NCBI RefSeq assembly: GCF_016031655.1
Contig: NZ_JACCHQ010000031.1
Location: 1-64,000, forward strand
From: Bradyrhizobium glycinis
GTDB taxonomy: Bacteria; Pseudomonadota; Alphaproteobacteria; Rhizobiales; Xanthobacteraceae
DNA length: 64,000 nt
Direction of reading: 5' to 3'
The position numbers and the translations under genes were made by a program. The notes beneath the pieces are model-generated. The model had not been told where the DNA came from and did not search any database. It worked only from the letters and a program-made list of their open reading frames with translations. This document shows, in pieces, positions 55,233 through 63,030 of the stretch (positions are counted from its first letter, which is position 1; each line of letters begins with the position of its first letter).

Positions 55233-55862
55233 TCAGCCCTTCGGCGGGGCCAGCGGTTGCACGATCTCCTGGAACGGGGCCAGTGCTTCGCAGCGCTCGC
55301 TATGGGCCGCGAGCGCCGGATAGCGCGAGGCATCGAACAGGTCGGGATGCGCTTCGCGGGTGAACCGGACGACGCAGGCGACGGCGATGTCGGCGTGGCC
55401 GATGCGCGTCCCCAGCCAGTATGGCGTCGTCACCTTGGCGCGCTCGGCCTCGAGCACCTTCAGCACGTCCGCGATCTGCGCCTGGCAGCGTTCGACCCAT
55501 AGCGCGAGCTGCTCCTTCCGCAGCACGCGCTCGTAGAGCAGGCTCACCGCCTTGTCGCCGAGACCGGAAGCCAGCGCGCAGATGCGCAAATGCTTGCGCC
55601 GCTCGGTGCCGCCGCGCGGCAGCATGGCCTTCTCAGGCCCGATGAGGTCGTCGAGATAATCGAGGATGATCGTGCTCTCGATCAACGCCTCGCCGTCGCC
55701 GAGCACCAGGGTCGGCACGCGGCGCAAGGGATTGTACGACGCGATCTTGTCGGCGTCGCCGAAGGTCGACCATGGCTTGTGCTCGAAGGCGAGCCCGTAA
55801 AGCCGAAGCGCAATCGCGACGCGGCGGACGAAGGGGGAATCATATTGGCCGATCAGGAACAT
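55233..55862 (-). CDS. Glutathione S-transferase family protein
   Basis: A 209-residue cytosolic GST-fold protein. Thioredoxin-like N-domain (1-80): IGQYDSPFVRRVAIALRLYG, with Ser8 or Tyr7 as candidate catalytic residue, the cis-Pro RRVPTLVLGDG and ESTIILDYLDD. C-terminal helical domain 90-205 (LWVERCQAQIADVLKVLE, TRIGHADIAVACVVRF; GHADIA is the N-capping box). Substrate unknown. Probably monocistronic, divergent-adjacent to the ArsR gene. Confidence 0.9.
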   Translation of the reverse strand: MFLIGQYDSPFVRRVAIALRLYGLAFEHKPWSTFGDADKIASYNPLRRVPTLVLGDGEALIESTIILDYLDDLIGPEKAMLPRGGTERRKHLRICALASGLGDKAVSLLYERVLRKEQLALWVERCQAQIADVLKVLEAERAKVTTPYWLGTRIGHADIAVACVVRFTREAHPDLFDASRYPALAAHSERCEALAPFQEIVQPLAPPKG

Positions 55863-56001
55863 GGTTCTCGCTCTTCTCGATCATTGAACAGGCAGGGCCG
55901 ATCAGTCTCCACGACCAGATCAGTGCGACGCAACAAGAATCTTGGAAATGGAGCATTGCGCCCGCTGCAACGACCCGCGACGGCCTCACGGCGCACCACG
56001 C

Positions 56002-56304
56002 TCAGAGGCCGTCCTGGATCGAGCGCTTGATCGCGGCGATGGCGGTCTCGTTGCGCTTGTACATGGTCCACTGCTTGATGCGCTTGGCGCGCACCAGCTT
56101 GGCTGATGTCAGCACCCGCATGTGCTCGCTCAATGTGGGCGCACTGACGCCGAGCTTTTCGGCGATCAGCAATCCGCAGACGCCGTCCTCGACCAGGTCG
56201 CCATCTTCCTGCTCACGGAAATGCTTCCTGGGGTCCCGCAGCCATTCCAGGATCTGCAGGCGGCGTTCGTTGGCGAGCGCGCGCAAGGCGACGGCAATTT
56301 TCAT
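56002..56304 (-). CDS. ArsR-family helix-turn-helix regulator
   Basis: A 100-residue winged-helix protein: ALRALANERRLQILEWLRDP starts the ArsR fold, and CGLLIAEKLGVSAPTLSEHMRVLTSAKLVRAKRIKQWTMYKRNE is the recognition helix and wing. A Cys is present (GVCGLL) but not the ELCVCDL metal box, so it is likely not an arsenic sensor. It diverges from the dehydratase gene; their start sites are about 64 bp apart and the AT-rich gap (56305-56332) is a probable operator. Confidence 0.9.
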   Translation of the reverse strand: MKIAVALRALANERRLQILEWLRDPRKHFREQEDGDLVEDGVCGLLIAEKLGVSAPTLSEHMRVLTSAKLVRAKRIKQWTMYKRNETAIAAIKRSIQDGL

Positions 56305-56367
56305 TTAGCCATTTTGCTAATTACCTAATTGATGTCAACGCTCCCTTGGACTATTCTGGACGGCATC

Positions 56368-57315
56368 ATGACAGCGACAATGGACATCACGCGGCAGCGG
56401 ATTGCGGCGACCGAGCCGGTCATCCGTCCGCATATCAGGCGCACGCCGCTGCTTCAGGCCGATCTCGCCGATTTCGGCCTGCCGGCAGCGCCGGTCACGT
56501 TCAAGCTCGAGATGCTGCAGCATTCCGGATCGTTCAAGGCGCGCGGCGCCTTCGCCAATCTGTTGCTGCGGCAGGTGCCGCAGGCCGGTGTCGTCGCCGC
56601 ATCCGGCGGCAATCACGGCGCGGCCGTCGCCTATGCGGCGCAGCGGCTCGGCATTCCCGCCACGATCTTCGTGCCCGACATCACCTCGCCGGCCAAGGCC
56701 GAGCGGATCAGGGCTTACGGCGCAAAGCTCATGATCGCGGGCAGCCGCTATGCCGATGCGCTCGCCGCGAGCGAGGCGCATGTCGCGCAGACCGGCGCGC
56801 TGGCCGTCCATGCCTATGATCAGGCCGAAACCCTGCTCGGCCAGGGCAGCGTCGGACTGGAATTGGAGCAGGACGCGCCCGGCATCGACACGCTGCTGGT
56901 GTCGGTCGGCGGCGGCGGGCTGATCGGCGGCATTGCGGCGTGGTACGCCGGCAGGACGCGCATCGTCGCGGTCGAGCCGGAGCAATCGCCGACCCTGCAC
57001 GCCGCGCTCGCGGCCGGCGCGCCGGTCGATGCGCCGGCCGGCGGCATCGCCGCCGACAGCCTTGCGCCGCGCCGCGTCGGCGAGCTGATGTTTCCGGTCG
57101 CGCGCGCCCATGTCGAGCGCGTCGTCCTGGTCAGCGACGATGCGATCAGAGAGGCCCAGGCCGCGCTGTGGTCGCACTTGCGCCTCGTGGCCGAGCCCGG
57201 CGGCGCCGCCGCCTTTGCCGCGGTGCTCTCCGGCCGCTATCGTCCTTCACCTGCCGAGCGCGTCGCGATTCTGGTCTGCGGCGCCAACACGACGGCGGTG
57301 AATTTCGATAGCTGA
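56368..57315 (+). CDS. Threonine/serine dehydratase-like PLP enzyme
   Basis: A 315-residue fold-type II PLP enzyme from ATG 56368. PLP Lys in HSGSFKARGAF near residue 51, phosphate-binding SGGNHGAAVAYAA, and the glycine loop VGGGGLIGGIAAW. No ACT domain is present, so it is the short catabolic (TdcB/serine racemase-like) form. It could deaminate Thr/Ser or act on hydroxy-amino acids such as ectoine-derived ones. The divergent ArsR regulator is a candidate controller. Confidence 0.88.
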   Translation: MTATMDITRQRIAATEPVIRPHIRRTPLLQADLADFGLPAAPVTFKLEMLQHSGSFKARGAFANLLLRQVPQAGVVAASGGNHGAAVAYAAQRLGIPATIFVPDITSPAKAERIRAYGAKLMIAGSRYADALAASEAHVAQTGALAVHAYDQAETLLGQGSVGLELEQDAPGIDTLLVSVGGGGLIGGIAAWYAGRTRIVAVEPEQSPTLHAALAAGAPVDAPAGGIAADSLAPRRVGELMFPVARAHVERVVLVSDDAIREAQAALWSHLRLVAEPGGAAAFAAVLSGRYRPSPAERVAILVCGANTTAVNFDS

Positions 57316-57326
57316 GCGGGAATGAC

Positions 57327-57746
57327 ATGACGGCGCCGCGCGGACGGATCCTGACAGCGATCCTGCTGCCGATGATCGGCGCCGGCCATGCGGAGGACCG
57401 CCCGATCGGCTTCCTGACGCCGTCGAAGAACATCGCCTGCCAGTTCTTTACCGACAACGGTCAGGGCGTGCTCCGCTGCGACATCATGAACACGGATGCG
57501 CGCCCGCGCCGGCCCGCCGATTGCGAGCTCGACTGGGGCCACGCCTTCGAGATGAGTGCGAAGGGCGCTGCGAGCCGCATTTGCGCCGGCGACACCGTGA
57601 TGGATCCCTCGCTGCCGGTGCTGGCCTATGGCGAGGTATGGCAGCGCGGGGGATTCACGTGCCGGTCGGAGCAGACCGGGCTGACGTGCTTCAATGCGAT
57701 GCAGCGGGGGTTTTCGTTGGCGCGGGCGGAGCAGAAGGTGTTTTGA
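57327..57746 (+). CDS. Secreted DUF6636-like small protein
   Basis: A 139-residue protein 11 bp after the dehydratase. A weak signal-like N-terminus (ILTAILLPMIGAGHAED) precedes FLTPSKNIACQFF, VLRCDIM, ADCELDWGHAFEMSAKG, RICAGDTV, FTCRSEQTGLTCFNAMQRGFSLARA: six Cys spaced as in the DUF6636 family and a closing RGFSLARA motif. Function unknown. The signal segment is short, so export is likely but not certain. Confidence 0.7.
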   Translation: MTAPRGRILTAILLPMIGAGHAEDRPIGFLTPSKNIACQFFTDNGQGVLRCDIMNTDARPRRPADCELDWGHAFEMSAKGAASRICAGDTVMDPSLPVLAYGEVWQRGGFTCRSEQTGLTCFNAMQRGFSLARAEQKVF

Positions 57747-57833
57747 GAAGTAGGCCGCATGAGCGAAGCGACATGCGGAGACGCTTCCCGGGATATCGCT
57801 CGGCCCGGGCTACAGTGCTGTCACGCGCTAAAC

Positions 57834-57955
57834 CGTCATCCTGAGGTGCTTCCCATACGATGCGCCGGCATCGCAAGGAGAGCCTCGAAGAATGGGCCAC
57901 AGGCGCCCGCAGCCCATCCTTCGAGGCGCGCAAGAGCGCGCACCTCAGGATGACG
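57834..57955. repeat. Palindromic repeat element (CGTCATCCTGAGG type)
   Basis: About 122 bp with inverted ends: CGTCATCCTGAGGTGC at 57834 and its complement GC-CTCAGGATGACG ending at 57955, plus internal partial complementarity (CTCGAAGAATGGG / CCCATCCTTCGAG). It is preceded (57755-57830) by a further hairpin-rich stretch with CCGCATGAGCG/CATGCGG and CCCGGGATATCGC/GGCCCGGGC. No coding potential. Confidence 0.75.
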
Positions 57956-58070
57956 GCGGAGTGCGCGGCAACGGGAAAATCGCCCCGGACTACGCTGCGC
58001 TCCATCGGGCGGCCGGCCCGTTACCCCATCCACGGCCGCTAATCGGAAGATTGACGGCAGCGCAGCACTC

Positions 58071-58157
58071 CGTCATTGCGAGCGCAGCGAAGCAATCCAG
58101 AATCTCTCCGTACAGACATTCTGGATTGCTTCGTCGCAAGGGCTCCTCGCAATGACG
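58071..58157. repeat. Palindromic element (CGTCATTGCGAG type), copy A
   Basis: An 87-bp element with ends CGTCATTGCGAG / CTCGCAATGACG and inner inverted pair GAAGCAATCCAGAAT / ATTCTGGATTGCTTC, so the whole can fold into one long hairpin. It abuts the 3' end of the GNAT gene. Copy B lies on the other side of that gene. Confidence 0.87.
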
Positions 58158-58176
58158 GTGAGGAGGCGGCCGCGTG

Positions 58177-58770
58177 CTACTCGATGATCGGCACATGCGG
58201 CGCCGCATCGCGCGGCGCCCTGCCGTCAAGCCGCGGGTCGTCGTCGATCTCGATCTGACGGCGGAAGGGGCGGAAGCCGGAGCGCTGATAGAAGGCCAGC
58301 GCCCCCGGATGATCGAAGGTGCAGGTGTGCAGCCAGAGGCGGCGGAGGTCGCGTGACCAGGCGATCTCCAGCGCACGATTCATCAGGAAGCGGGCGGCGC
58401 CCGCTCCGATCAGGCTGGCGGTGACGCCGAAATACACCACCTCGCACTGGCCGGGCTCGCGGAAATCCAGCTCCAGAAAGCCTTCATCACGGCCATCCTC
58501 GACGAGGGCATAGACCTCGACGCCAGGCGCGTGGATGATTGCGGCGAGCTCGGCGCCGGTCAGGTGTGGCCGCGCCAGCCACAGCCAGTTCTCGCCGACC
58601 CTGCGATAGAGATCGCGGTACCAGGCAAGCGCGGGAGCATCGACCTTGCGCAGGGACCAGTTTCCCGGCGGATCGTCGCGGCGCGCGGGAGGTGCGGTCA
58701 TCTCCAGATGAGTGACGACGGCGGCGATCTTGCCGTTCGGGACGTCGGAATAGCCGTCGGGGACGATCAT
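58177..58770 (-). CDS. GNAT family N-acetyltransferase
   Basis: A 197-residue acetyl-CoA-dependent transferase. The GNAT core spans about 60-180: WLARPHLTGAELAAIIH, VEVYALVEDGRDEGFLELDFREPGQCEVVYFGVTASLIGAGAARFLMNRALEIAW (motif A, with the G-x-G-x-A pyrophosphate loop as LIGAGAA), LWLHTCTFDHPGALAFYQRSGFRPFRRQ (motif B). Acceptor unknown. It is bracketed by the two copies of the CGTCATTGCGAG element. Confidence 0.9.
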   Translation of the reverse strand: MIVPDGYSDVPNGKIAAVVTHLEMTAPPARRDDPPGNWSLRKVDAPALAWYRDLYRRVGENWLWLARPHLTGAELAAIIHAPGVEVYALVEDGRDEGFLELDFREPGQCEVVYFGVTASLIGAGAARFLMNRALEIAWSRDLRRLWLHTCTFDHPGALAFYQRSGFRPFRRQIEIDDDPRLDGRAPRDAAPHVPIIE

Positions 58771-58831
58771 GCTTCTTGCTTCTTTTCTTAGAGGCTATGC
58801 CGATTTGAAGAACAGCAACAGCCCCGCACTC

Positions 58832-58950
58832 CGTCATTGCGAGCGCAGCGACTTGTCCGCCGAAGCCTCTTGGCGAAGGCGGAAGCAATCCAGAATCTTT
58901 CCGCGGGGGCAGTCTGGATTGCTTCGTCGCAAGGGCTCCTCGCAATGACG
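58832..58950. repeat. Palindromic element (CGTCATTGCGAG type), copy B
   Basis: A 119-bp element with the same ends and inner arms as copy A, but carrying an extra ~31-bp hairpin (CCGCCGAAGCC/GGCGAAGGCGG region, 58853-58883) inserted in the left arm. It ends 48 bp before the glpK stop codon, upstream of the GNAT start. Confidence 0.87.
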
Positions 58951-58998
58951 GTCGAGACAGTGGAATGCGCCTCGCGCCGTCGGAGCTAGAAGTCCTCG

Positions 58999-60504
58999 CT
59001 ACCCCTCCCCCTCGTCGCTCGCCAGCACGCCCTTCACGGCCCTCGCCCAGCCCGCGAGCTTTCGCTCGCGCGTGGCCTGGCTCATGTTCGGCTTGAAGCG
59101 GTGCTCGAGGCGCCAATTGTCGGCGAATTTGGTCGGCTCGGGATAGACCCCGGCGTTGAGGCCGGCGAGATAGGCGGCGCCCAGGGCCGTGGTCTCCTGG
59201 ATCACGGGGCGGTCGACCGGAGCATCGAGGAGATCGGCAAGGCGCTGCATAGTCCAGTCGGATGCGGTCATGCCGCCATCGACGCGGAGCACGACGCTTG
59301 CCGTTTCCGAGCTCGGCCAGTCCGCGCGCATCGCGGCCCAGAGGTCGAAGGTCTGGTAGCAGACGCTCTCCAGCGCGGCATGGGCGAGCTCGGCGGGGCC
59401 GGTGTTGCGGGTGAGGCCGAACAGCGCGCCGCGGACGCGCGGATTCCAGTAGGGCGCGCCCATTCCGACGAAGGCGGGGACCAGATAAACGCTCTGCATC
59501 GAGTCCGACTGATCGGCAAGAGGCCCGGTCTCGGCGGCATGCTTGATGATGCCGAGGCCGTCGCGCAGCCATTGCACGGCGCTGCCGGCGACGAAGATCG
59601 AGCCTTCGAGCGCGTAGGTGCGCTTGCCCTCGAGCTGATAGGCGACGGTGGTGAGCAGCTTGTTCTTGGAGACAACGGGCGTGGTGCCGGTGTTGAGCAA
59701 AGCGAAGCAGCCGGTGCCGTAGGTCGACTTCATCATGCCCGGGCGGAAGCAGGCCTGGCCGATGGTGGCGGCCTGCTGGTCGCCGGCGATGCCGGAGATC
59801 GCGATGGCGCCGCCGAACAGATCCGGCGTGCTCTCGCCGAAGCGGGCGGAGGAATCCTTCACCTCGGGCAGCATCGAGCGCGGCACGCCGATGATCTCCA
59901 AGAGCTCGGCGTCCCATTCGCCGGTGTGGATGTTGAACAGCAGCGTGCGCGAGGCATTGGTGGCATCGGTGGCGTGCACCTTGCCGCCGGTGAGGCGCCA
60001 GAGCAGATAGCAATCGATGGTGCCGAACATCAATTCGCCGCGCGCGGCGCGGGCCCGGGCGCCCGGGACGTGGTCAAGGATCCAGGCGACTTTGGTTCCG
60101 GAAAAATAGGGATCGATGATCAGGCCGGTCTTCTGCGAGATCACGGGCTCGCGGCCTTCTGCCTTCAATCTTGCGCAGATGTCGGCGGTGCGCCGGTCCT
60201 GCCAGACGATGGCGCGGTGCACGGCCTGGCCGGTGGCACGGTCCCACACCACCGTGGTCTCGCGCTGGTTGGTGATGCCGATCGCGGCAATGTCCTTTGC
60301 GCTGATGCCGGCGTGCTCGATCGCCTCGCGGCAGACCATCACGGTCGAGGTCCAGATGTCCTCCGGCTCGTGCTCGACCCAGCCGGAGGCCGGAAAATGC
60401 TGCGGAAATTCGGCCTGCGCCTTCGCCGCAATGGAAATATCGCCACGAAACACGATCGCGCGCGAAGAGGTGGTGCCCTGGTCGATAGCGAGGACGAAAG
60501 ACAT
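58999..60504 (-). CDS. glpK: Glycerol kinase
   Basis: A 501-residue FGGY kinase: N-terminal phosphate loop DQGTTSSRAIVF, substrate residues in EHEPEDIW and ITNQRETTVVWDRATG, GTIDCYLLWRLTGG, and the C-terminal adenosine motif VRGALFGLTRNT plus LRVDGGMTASDWTMQRLADLLD. Phosphorylates glycerol to glycerol-3-phosphate. Here it stands alone without glpF, glpD or glpR neighbours. Start ATG 60504. Confidence 0.96.
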   Translation of the reverse strand: MSFVLAIDQGTTSSRAIVFRGDISIAAKAQAEFPQHFPASGWVEHEPEDIWTSTVMVCREAIEHAGISAKDIAAIGITNQRETTVVWDRATGQAVHRAIVWQDRRTADICARLKAEGREPVISQKTGLIIDPYFSGTKVAWILDHVPGARARAARGELMFGTIDCYLLWRLTGGKVHATDATNASRTLLFNIHTGEWDAELLEIIGVPRSMLPEVKDSSARFGESTPDLFGGAIAISGIAGDQQAATIGQACFRPGMMKSTYGTGCFALLNTGTTPVVSKNKLLTTVAYQLEGKRTYALEGSIFVAGSAVQWLRDGLGIIKHAAETGPLADQSDSMQSVYLVPAFVGMGAPYWNPRVRGALFGLTRNTGPAELAHAALESVCYQTFDLWAAMRADWPSSETASVVLRVDGGMTASDWTMQRLADLLDAPVDRPVIQETTALGAAYLAGLNAGVYPEPTKFADNWRLEHRFKPNMSQATRERKLAGWARAVKGVLASDEGEG

Positions 60505-60604
60505 GGCGGCTTACCTTGGCGTTTCCCGGAGGGGGATCGTTGTGTCGGGCCAAAGGGAGCGGATTGGAGGCCGAAGGTCAAGATTGGAGGCGGGGCTGCT
60601 CTTT

Positions 60605-60769
60605 TCCTTCTCCCCTTGCGGGAGAAGGTGGCGCGCGCGAGCGCGCCGGATGAGGGGTTCTATCCGCAGCTAAGCTTGATTGTAATGAAAGAGGTTTCCC
60701 CGAGGATAGAGACCCCTCACCCGTCTCGCCGCGACGCGGCGAGCCACCCTCTCCCGCAAGGGGAGAGGG
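60605..60769. repeat. Composite mirrored multi-hairpin repeat, copy 3
   Basis: About 165 bp between glpK and the SDR gene. Outer stem CCTTCTCCCC/GGGAGAAGG, inner stem GGCGCGC-GCGA-GCGCGCC, arm GATGAGGGGT, central hairpin CTATCC/GGATAG, arm ACCCCTCACC, inner stem TCTCGCCGC/GCGGCGAG, outer stem CCCTCTCCC/GGGAGAGGG. Same mirrored plan as copies 1, 2 and 4. Confidence 0.8.
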
Positions 60770-60776
60770 AAGAGGG

Positions 60777-61550
60777 CTACACCGCGGCCGTGGTCACGCC
60801 GCCATCGATGACGATGGTCTGGCCGGTCATGAAGCTCGAGGCATCGGAGGCGAGGTAGGCGACGGCGCCGGCGATTTCGTCGGGCTCGCCGATGCGGCGG
60901 AGCGGCGTGGTGGCGGTGCGGCGCTTCAGGTTGGCTTCGTCTTCCCAGAGGGCACGGGCGAAGTCGGTCTTGACGAGGCCGGGCGCGATGCAGTTGACGC
61001 GGACGCCTTTCGGGCCCCATTCGCCGGCGAGCGAGCGGCACAGCGCGAAGTCGGCGGCCTTGGAGATGCCGTAGGCGCCGATCACGGTGGAGCCGCGCAG
61101 GCCCCCGATCGAGGAGATGATGATCACCGAGCCCTTGCCGCGCTCGGCCATTTGCGGGATCGCGAGCGCGGAGAGCCAGATGTTGCTCTTGACGTTCGAG
61201 CCCATGATCTTGTCGAAGGCCTCATCGGTGATGTCGAGCAGTGGGCCGTAATAGGGATTCACGGCAGCGTTGCAGACCAGGATGTCGATCCTGCCATAAT
61301 GCTTCGTGGCACCCGCGATCAGCGCCTCGACCTCGTTCTTGCGCGCGATGTTGCAGGGAATGACGATGGCATCGCCGCCAGCGGCATTGATGCCGTCGGC
61401 AACCTCCTTGCAGGCATCCGCCTTGCGCGAGGAGACCACGACCTTGGCGCCGAGCTTGGCGAGCAGCTCGGCGGAGGAGCGGCCGATGCCGCGGCTGGAG
61501 CCGGTGACCACGGCGACCCTGCCGGTGAGATCGAACGGGGTGTTTTGCAT
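60777..61550 (-). CDS. SDR-family oxidoreductase
   Basis: A 257-residue NAD(P)-dependent Rossmann enzyme: cofactor loop VTGSSRGIG (residues 16-24), DILVCNAAVNP, catalytic Ser-Tyr-Lys in IIISSIGGLRGSTVIGAYGISKAA, and C-terminal LASDASSFMTGQTIVIDGG typical of FabG-like SDRs. Probably a 3-hydroxyacyl-type dehydrogenase; it follows the acyl-CoA dehydrogenase pair on the same strand, consistent with beta-oxidation-like work on dicarboxylic or branched acyl-CoAs. Confidence 0.92.
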   Translation of the reverse strand: MQNTPFDLTGRVAVVTGSSRGIGRSSAELLAKLGAKVVVSSRKADACKEVADGINAAGGDAIVIPCNIARKNEVEALIAGATKHYGRIDILVCNAAVNPYYGPLLDITDEAFDKIMGSNVKSNIWLSALAIPQMAERGKGSVIIISSIGGLRGSTVIGAYGISKAADFALCRSLAGEWGPKGVRVNCIAPGLVKTDFARALWEDEANLKRRTATTPLRRIGEPDEIAGAVAYLASDASSFMTGQTIVIDGGVTTAAV

Positions 61551-61565
61551 TGTGCTCCTCTTCTG

Positions 61566-61666
61566 GTCATTCGGGGCGCGCGAAGCGCGAACCCGGAATC
61601 CATTTCACCGCGCGTTTTGCCGTCCGATGGATCCCGGGTTCGCGCTACGCGCGCCCCGGGATGACG
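61566..61666. repeat. Palindromic element (GTCATTCGGGGCGCGCGAAGC type)
   Basis: About 101 bp with ends GTCATTCGGGGCGCGCGAAG and the roughly complementary CGCTACGCGCGCCCCGGGATGAC, and inner pair CCGGAATCCAT/ATGGATCCCGG. It fills the gap between the SDR gene and the acyl-CoA dehydrogenase. A fourth palindrome type in the window. Confidence 0.82.
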
Positions 61667-61674
61667 CCAAGGCG

Positions 61675-62817
61675 TCAGATCAACCCGCCCGCATCCGCGA
61701 CGCGGCGCTGGTGGTAGTCGGTGTCACCGAACGTGTTCTCGATCATAGTGAGGCGCTTGAAGTAGTGACCGATCTTGGCCTCCATCGTCATGCCGATGCC
61801 GCCGTGGAGCTGGATCGACTGCTGGCCGACGAACTTCAGCGACTTGCCGATCTGCACCTTGGCCGCGGCGATCGCGTTGCTGCGCTCCTTGGCGTCCTCG
61901 AAGTCGTTCGCCATGGTCGCGAACATCGACATCGAGCGCGCCTGCTCGGTGGCGACGAACATGTCGGAGGCGCGGTGCTGCAGCGACTGGAACGAGCCGA
62001 TCGCGACGCCGAACTGCTTTCGCGTCTTGATGTATTCGACTGTGGTCTTGAGCGATTCGTCCATCAGGCCGACCGCCTCGGCGCAGAGCGCGACGCGGGC
62101 TTCGTCCACCACGCGCTCGATCAGCGCGAGCGAATCCTCGGGGTTGCCGAGCACGGCGTCGGGGCCGACCTCGACACCGGTGAAGGTGATGTCGGCGGCG
62201 TGCAGGCCGTCCTGGGTCGGATAGCCCTTTCTGCTAACGCCCTTGGCGACGGCCGGGACCAGGAACACGCCGATGCCTGACTTGTCGCGGCGGTCGCCCT
62301 TGGTGCGCGCGGTGACGATGAGGGTGTCGGCGTTCTCGCCGTTCAGCACGACGAACTTCTCGCCGTCGATCACGTAGGCGTCGCCCTTCTTCTTCGCGGT
62401 CGTGGTGACGTCGAACAGATCGTAGCGCGAGTTCTTCTCGAGCTGGGCGAAAGCCAGCGTCTTGCTGCCGTCGATGATGCCGGGCACGTGCGCGGCCTTT
62501 TGCGCATCGGTGCCGGCATGGCGCAGGAAGCCGCCGCCGATCACGACTGTGGCGAGATACGGCTCCAGCACCAGCGCCTTGCCGAGCGCCTCCATCACGA
62601 TCATGGTCTCGACGCCGCCGCCGCCGAAGCCGCCATCCGCTTCTGCGAAGGGCAGGCCCAAAAGCCCCTGCTCGGCGAGCTTGAGCCAGACCGTTTTGCT
62701 CCAGCCGCCCTTCTCCGCCATGTACTTCTTGCGCTGCTCGAAATCGTAGGAATCGGTCAGCAGGCCGTCGATGCTTTCCTTGAGAAGCCGCTGCTCCTCG
62801 GACAGATCAAAATCCAT
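61675..62817 (-). CDS. Acyl-CoA dehydrogenase, PimD-like (small subunit type)
   Basis: A 380-residue FAD-dependent acyl-CoA dehydrogenase: MDFDLSEEQRLLKESIDGLL start, LPFAEADGGFGGGGVETMIVMEALG, RKQFGVAIGSFQSLQHRASDM, and IQLHGGIGMTMEAKIGHYFKRL. The C-terminus is IENTFGDTDYHQRR without a clear catalytic Glu at the MCAD-like position, so it may work only with the partner gene upstream, as in PimC/PimD pimeloyl-CoA dehydrogenase. Substrate inferred. Confidence 0.85.
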   Translation of the reverse strand: MDFDLSEEQRLLKESIDGLLTDSYDFEQRKKYMAEKGGWSKTVWLKLAEQGLLGLPFAEADGGFGGGGVETMIVMEALGKALVLEPYLATVVIGGGFLRHAGTDAQKAAHVPGIIDGSKTLAFAQLEKNSRYDLFDVTTTAKKKGDAYVIDGEKFVVLNGENADTLIVTARTKGDRRDKSGIGVFLVPAVAKGVSRKGYPTQDGLHAADITFTGVEVGPDAVLGNPEDSLALIERVVDEARVALCAEAVGLMDESLKTTVEYIKTRKQFGVAIGSFQSLQHRASDMFVATEQARSMSMFATMANDFEDAKERSNAIAAAKVQIGKSLKFVGQQSIQLHGGIGMTMEAKIGHYFKRLTMIENTFGDTDYHQRRVADAGGLI

Positions 62818-62865
62818 TTCTGTTTCCTCAAGTCAAAACTGTCTGCGTGGCGCGGGGTGCCTCTT

Positions 62866-63021
62866 CACCTCTCCCCGCTTGCGGGGAGAGGTCGATTTGC
62901 GCTCGGCGATGCGAAGCATCGTCCGAAGCAAATCGGGTGAGGGGGTACCGCTCTCTCGACGCTCTTTGCTCGGAGAGAGGCCCCTCACCCCGACCCTCTC
63001 CCCGTAAGAACGGGGAGAGGG
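62866..63021. repeat. Composite mirrored multi-hairpin repeat, copy 4
   Basis: About 156 bp between the two acyl-CoA dehydrogenase genes. Outer stem CACCTCTCCCCGC/GCGGGGAGAGGT, inner stem GATTTGC...GCAAATC with a nested GATGC-GAA-GCATC, arm GGTGAGGGGG, spacer with CTCTCTCGA/TCGGAGAGAG, arm CCCCTCACC, outer stem CCCTCTCCCCG/CGGGGAGAGGG. The same plan as the other three copies. Confidence 0.82.
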
Positions 63022-63030
63022 AGAAGAACC

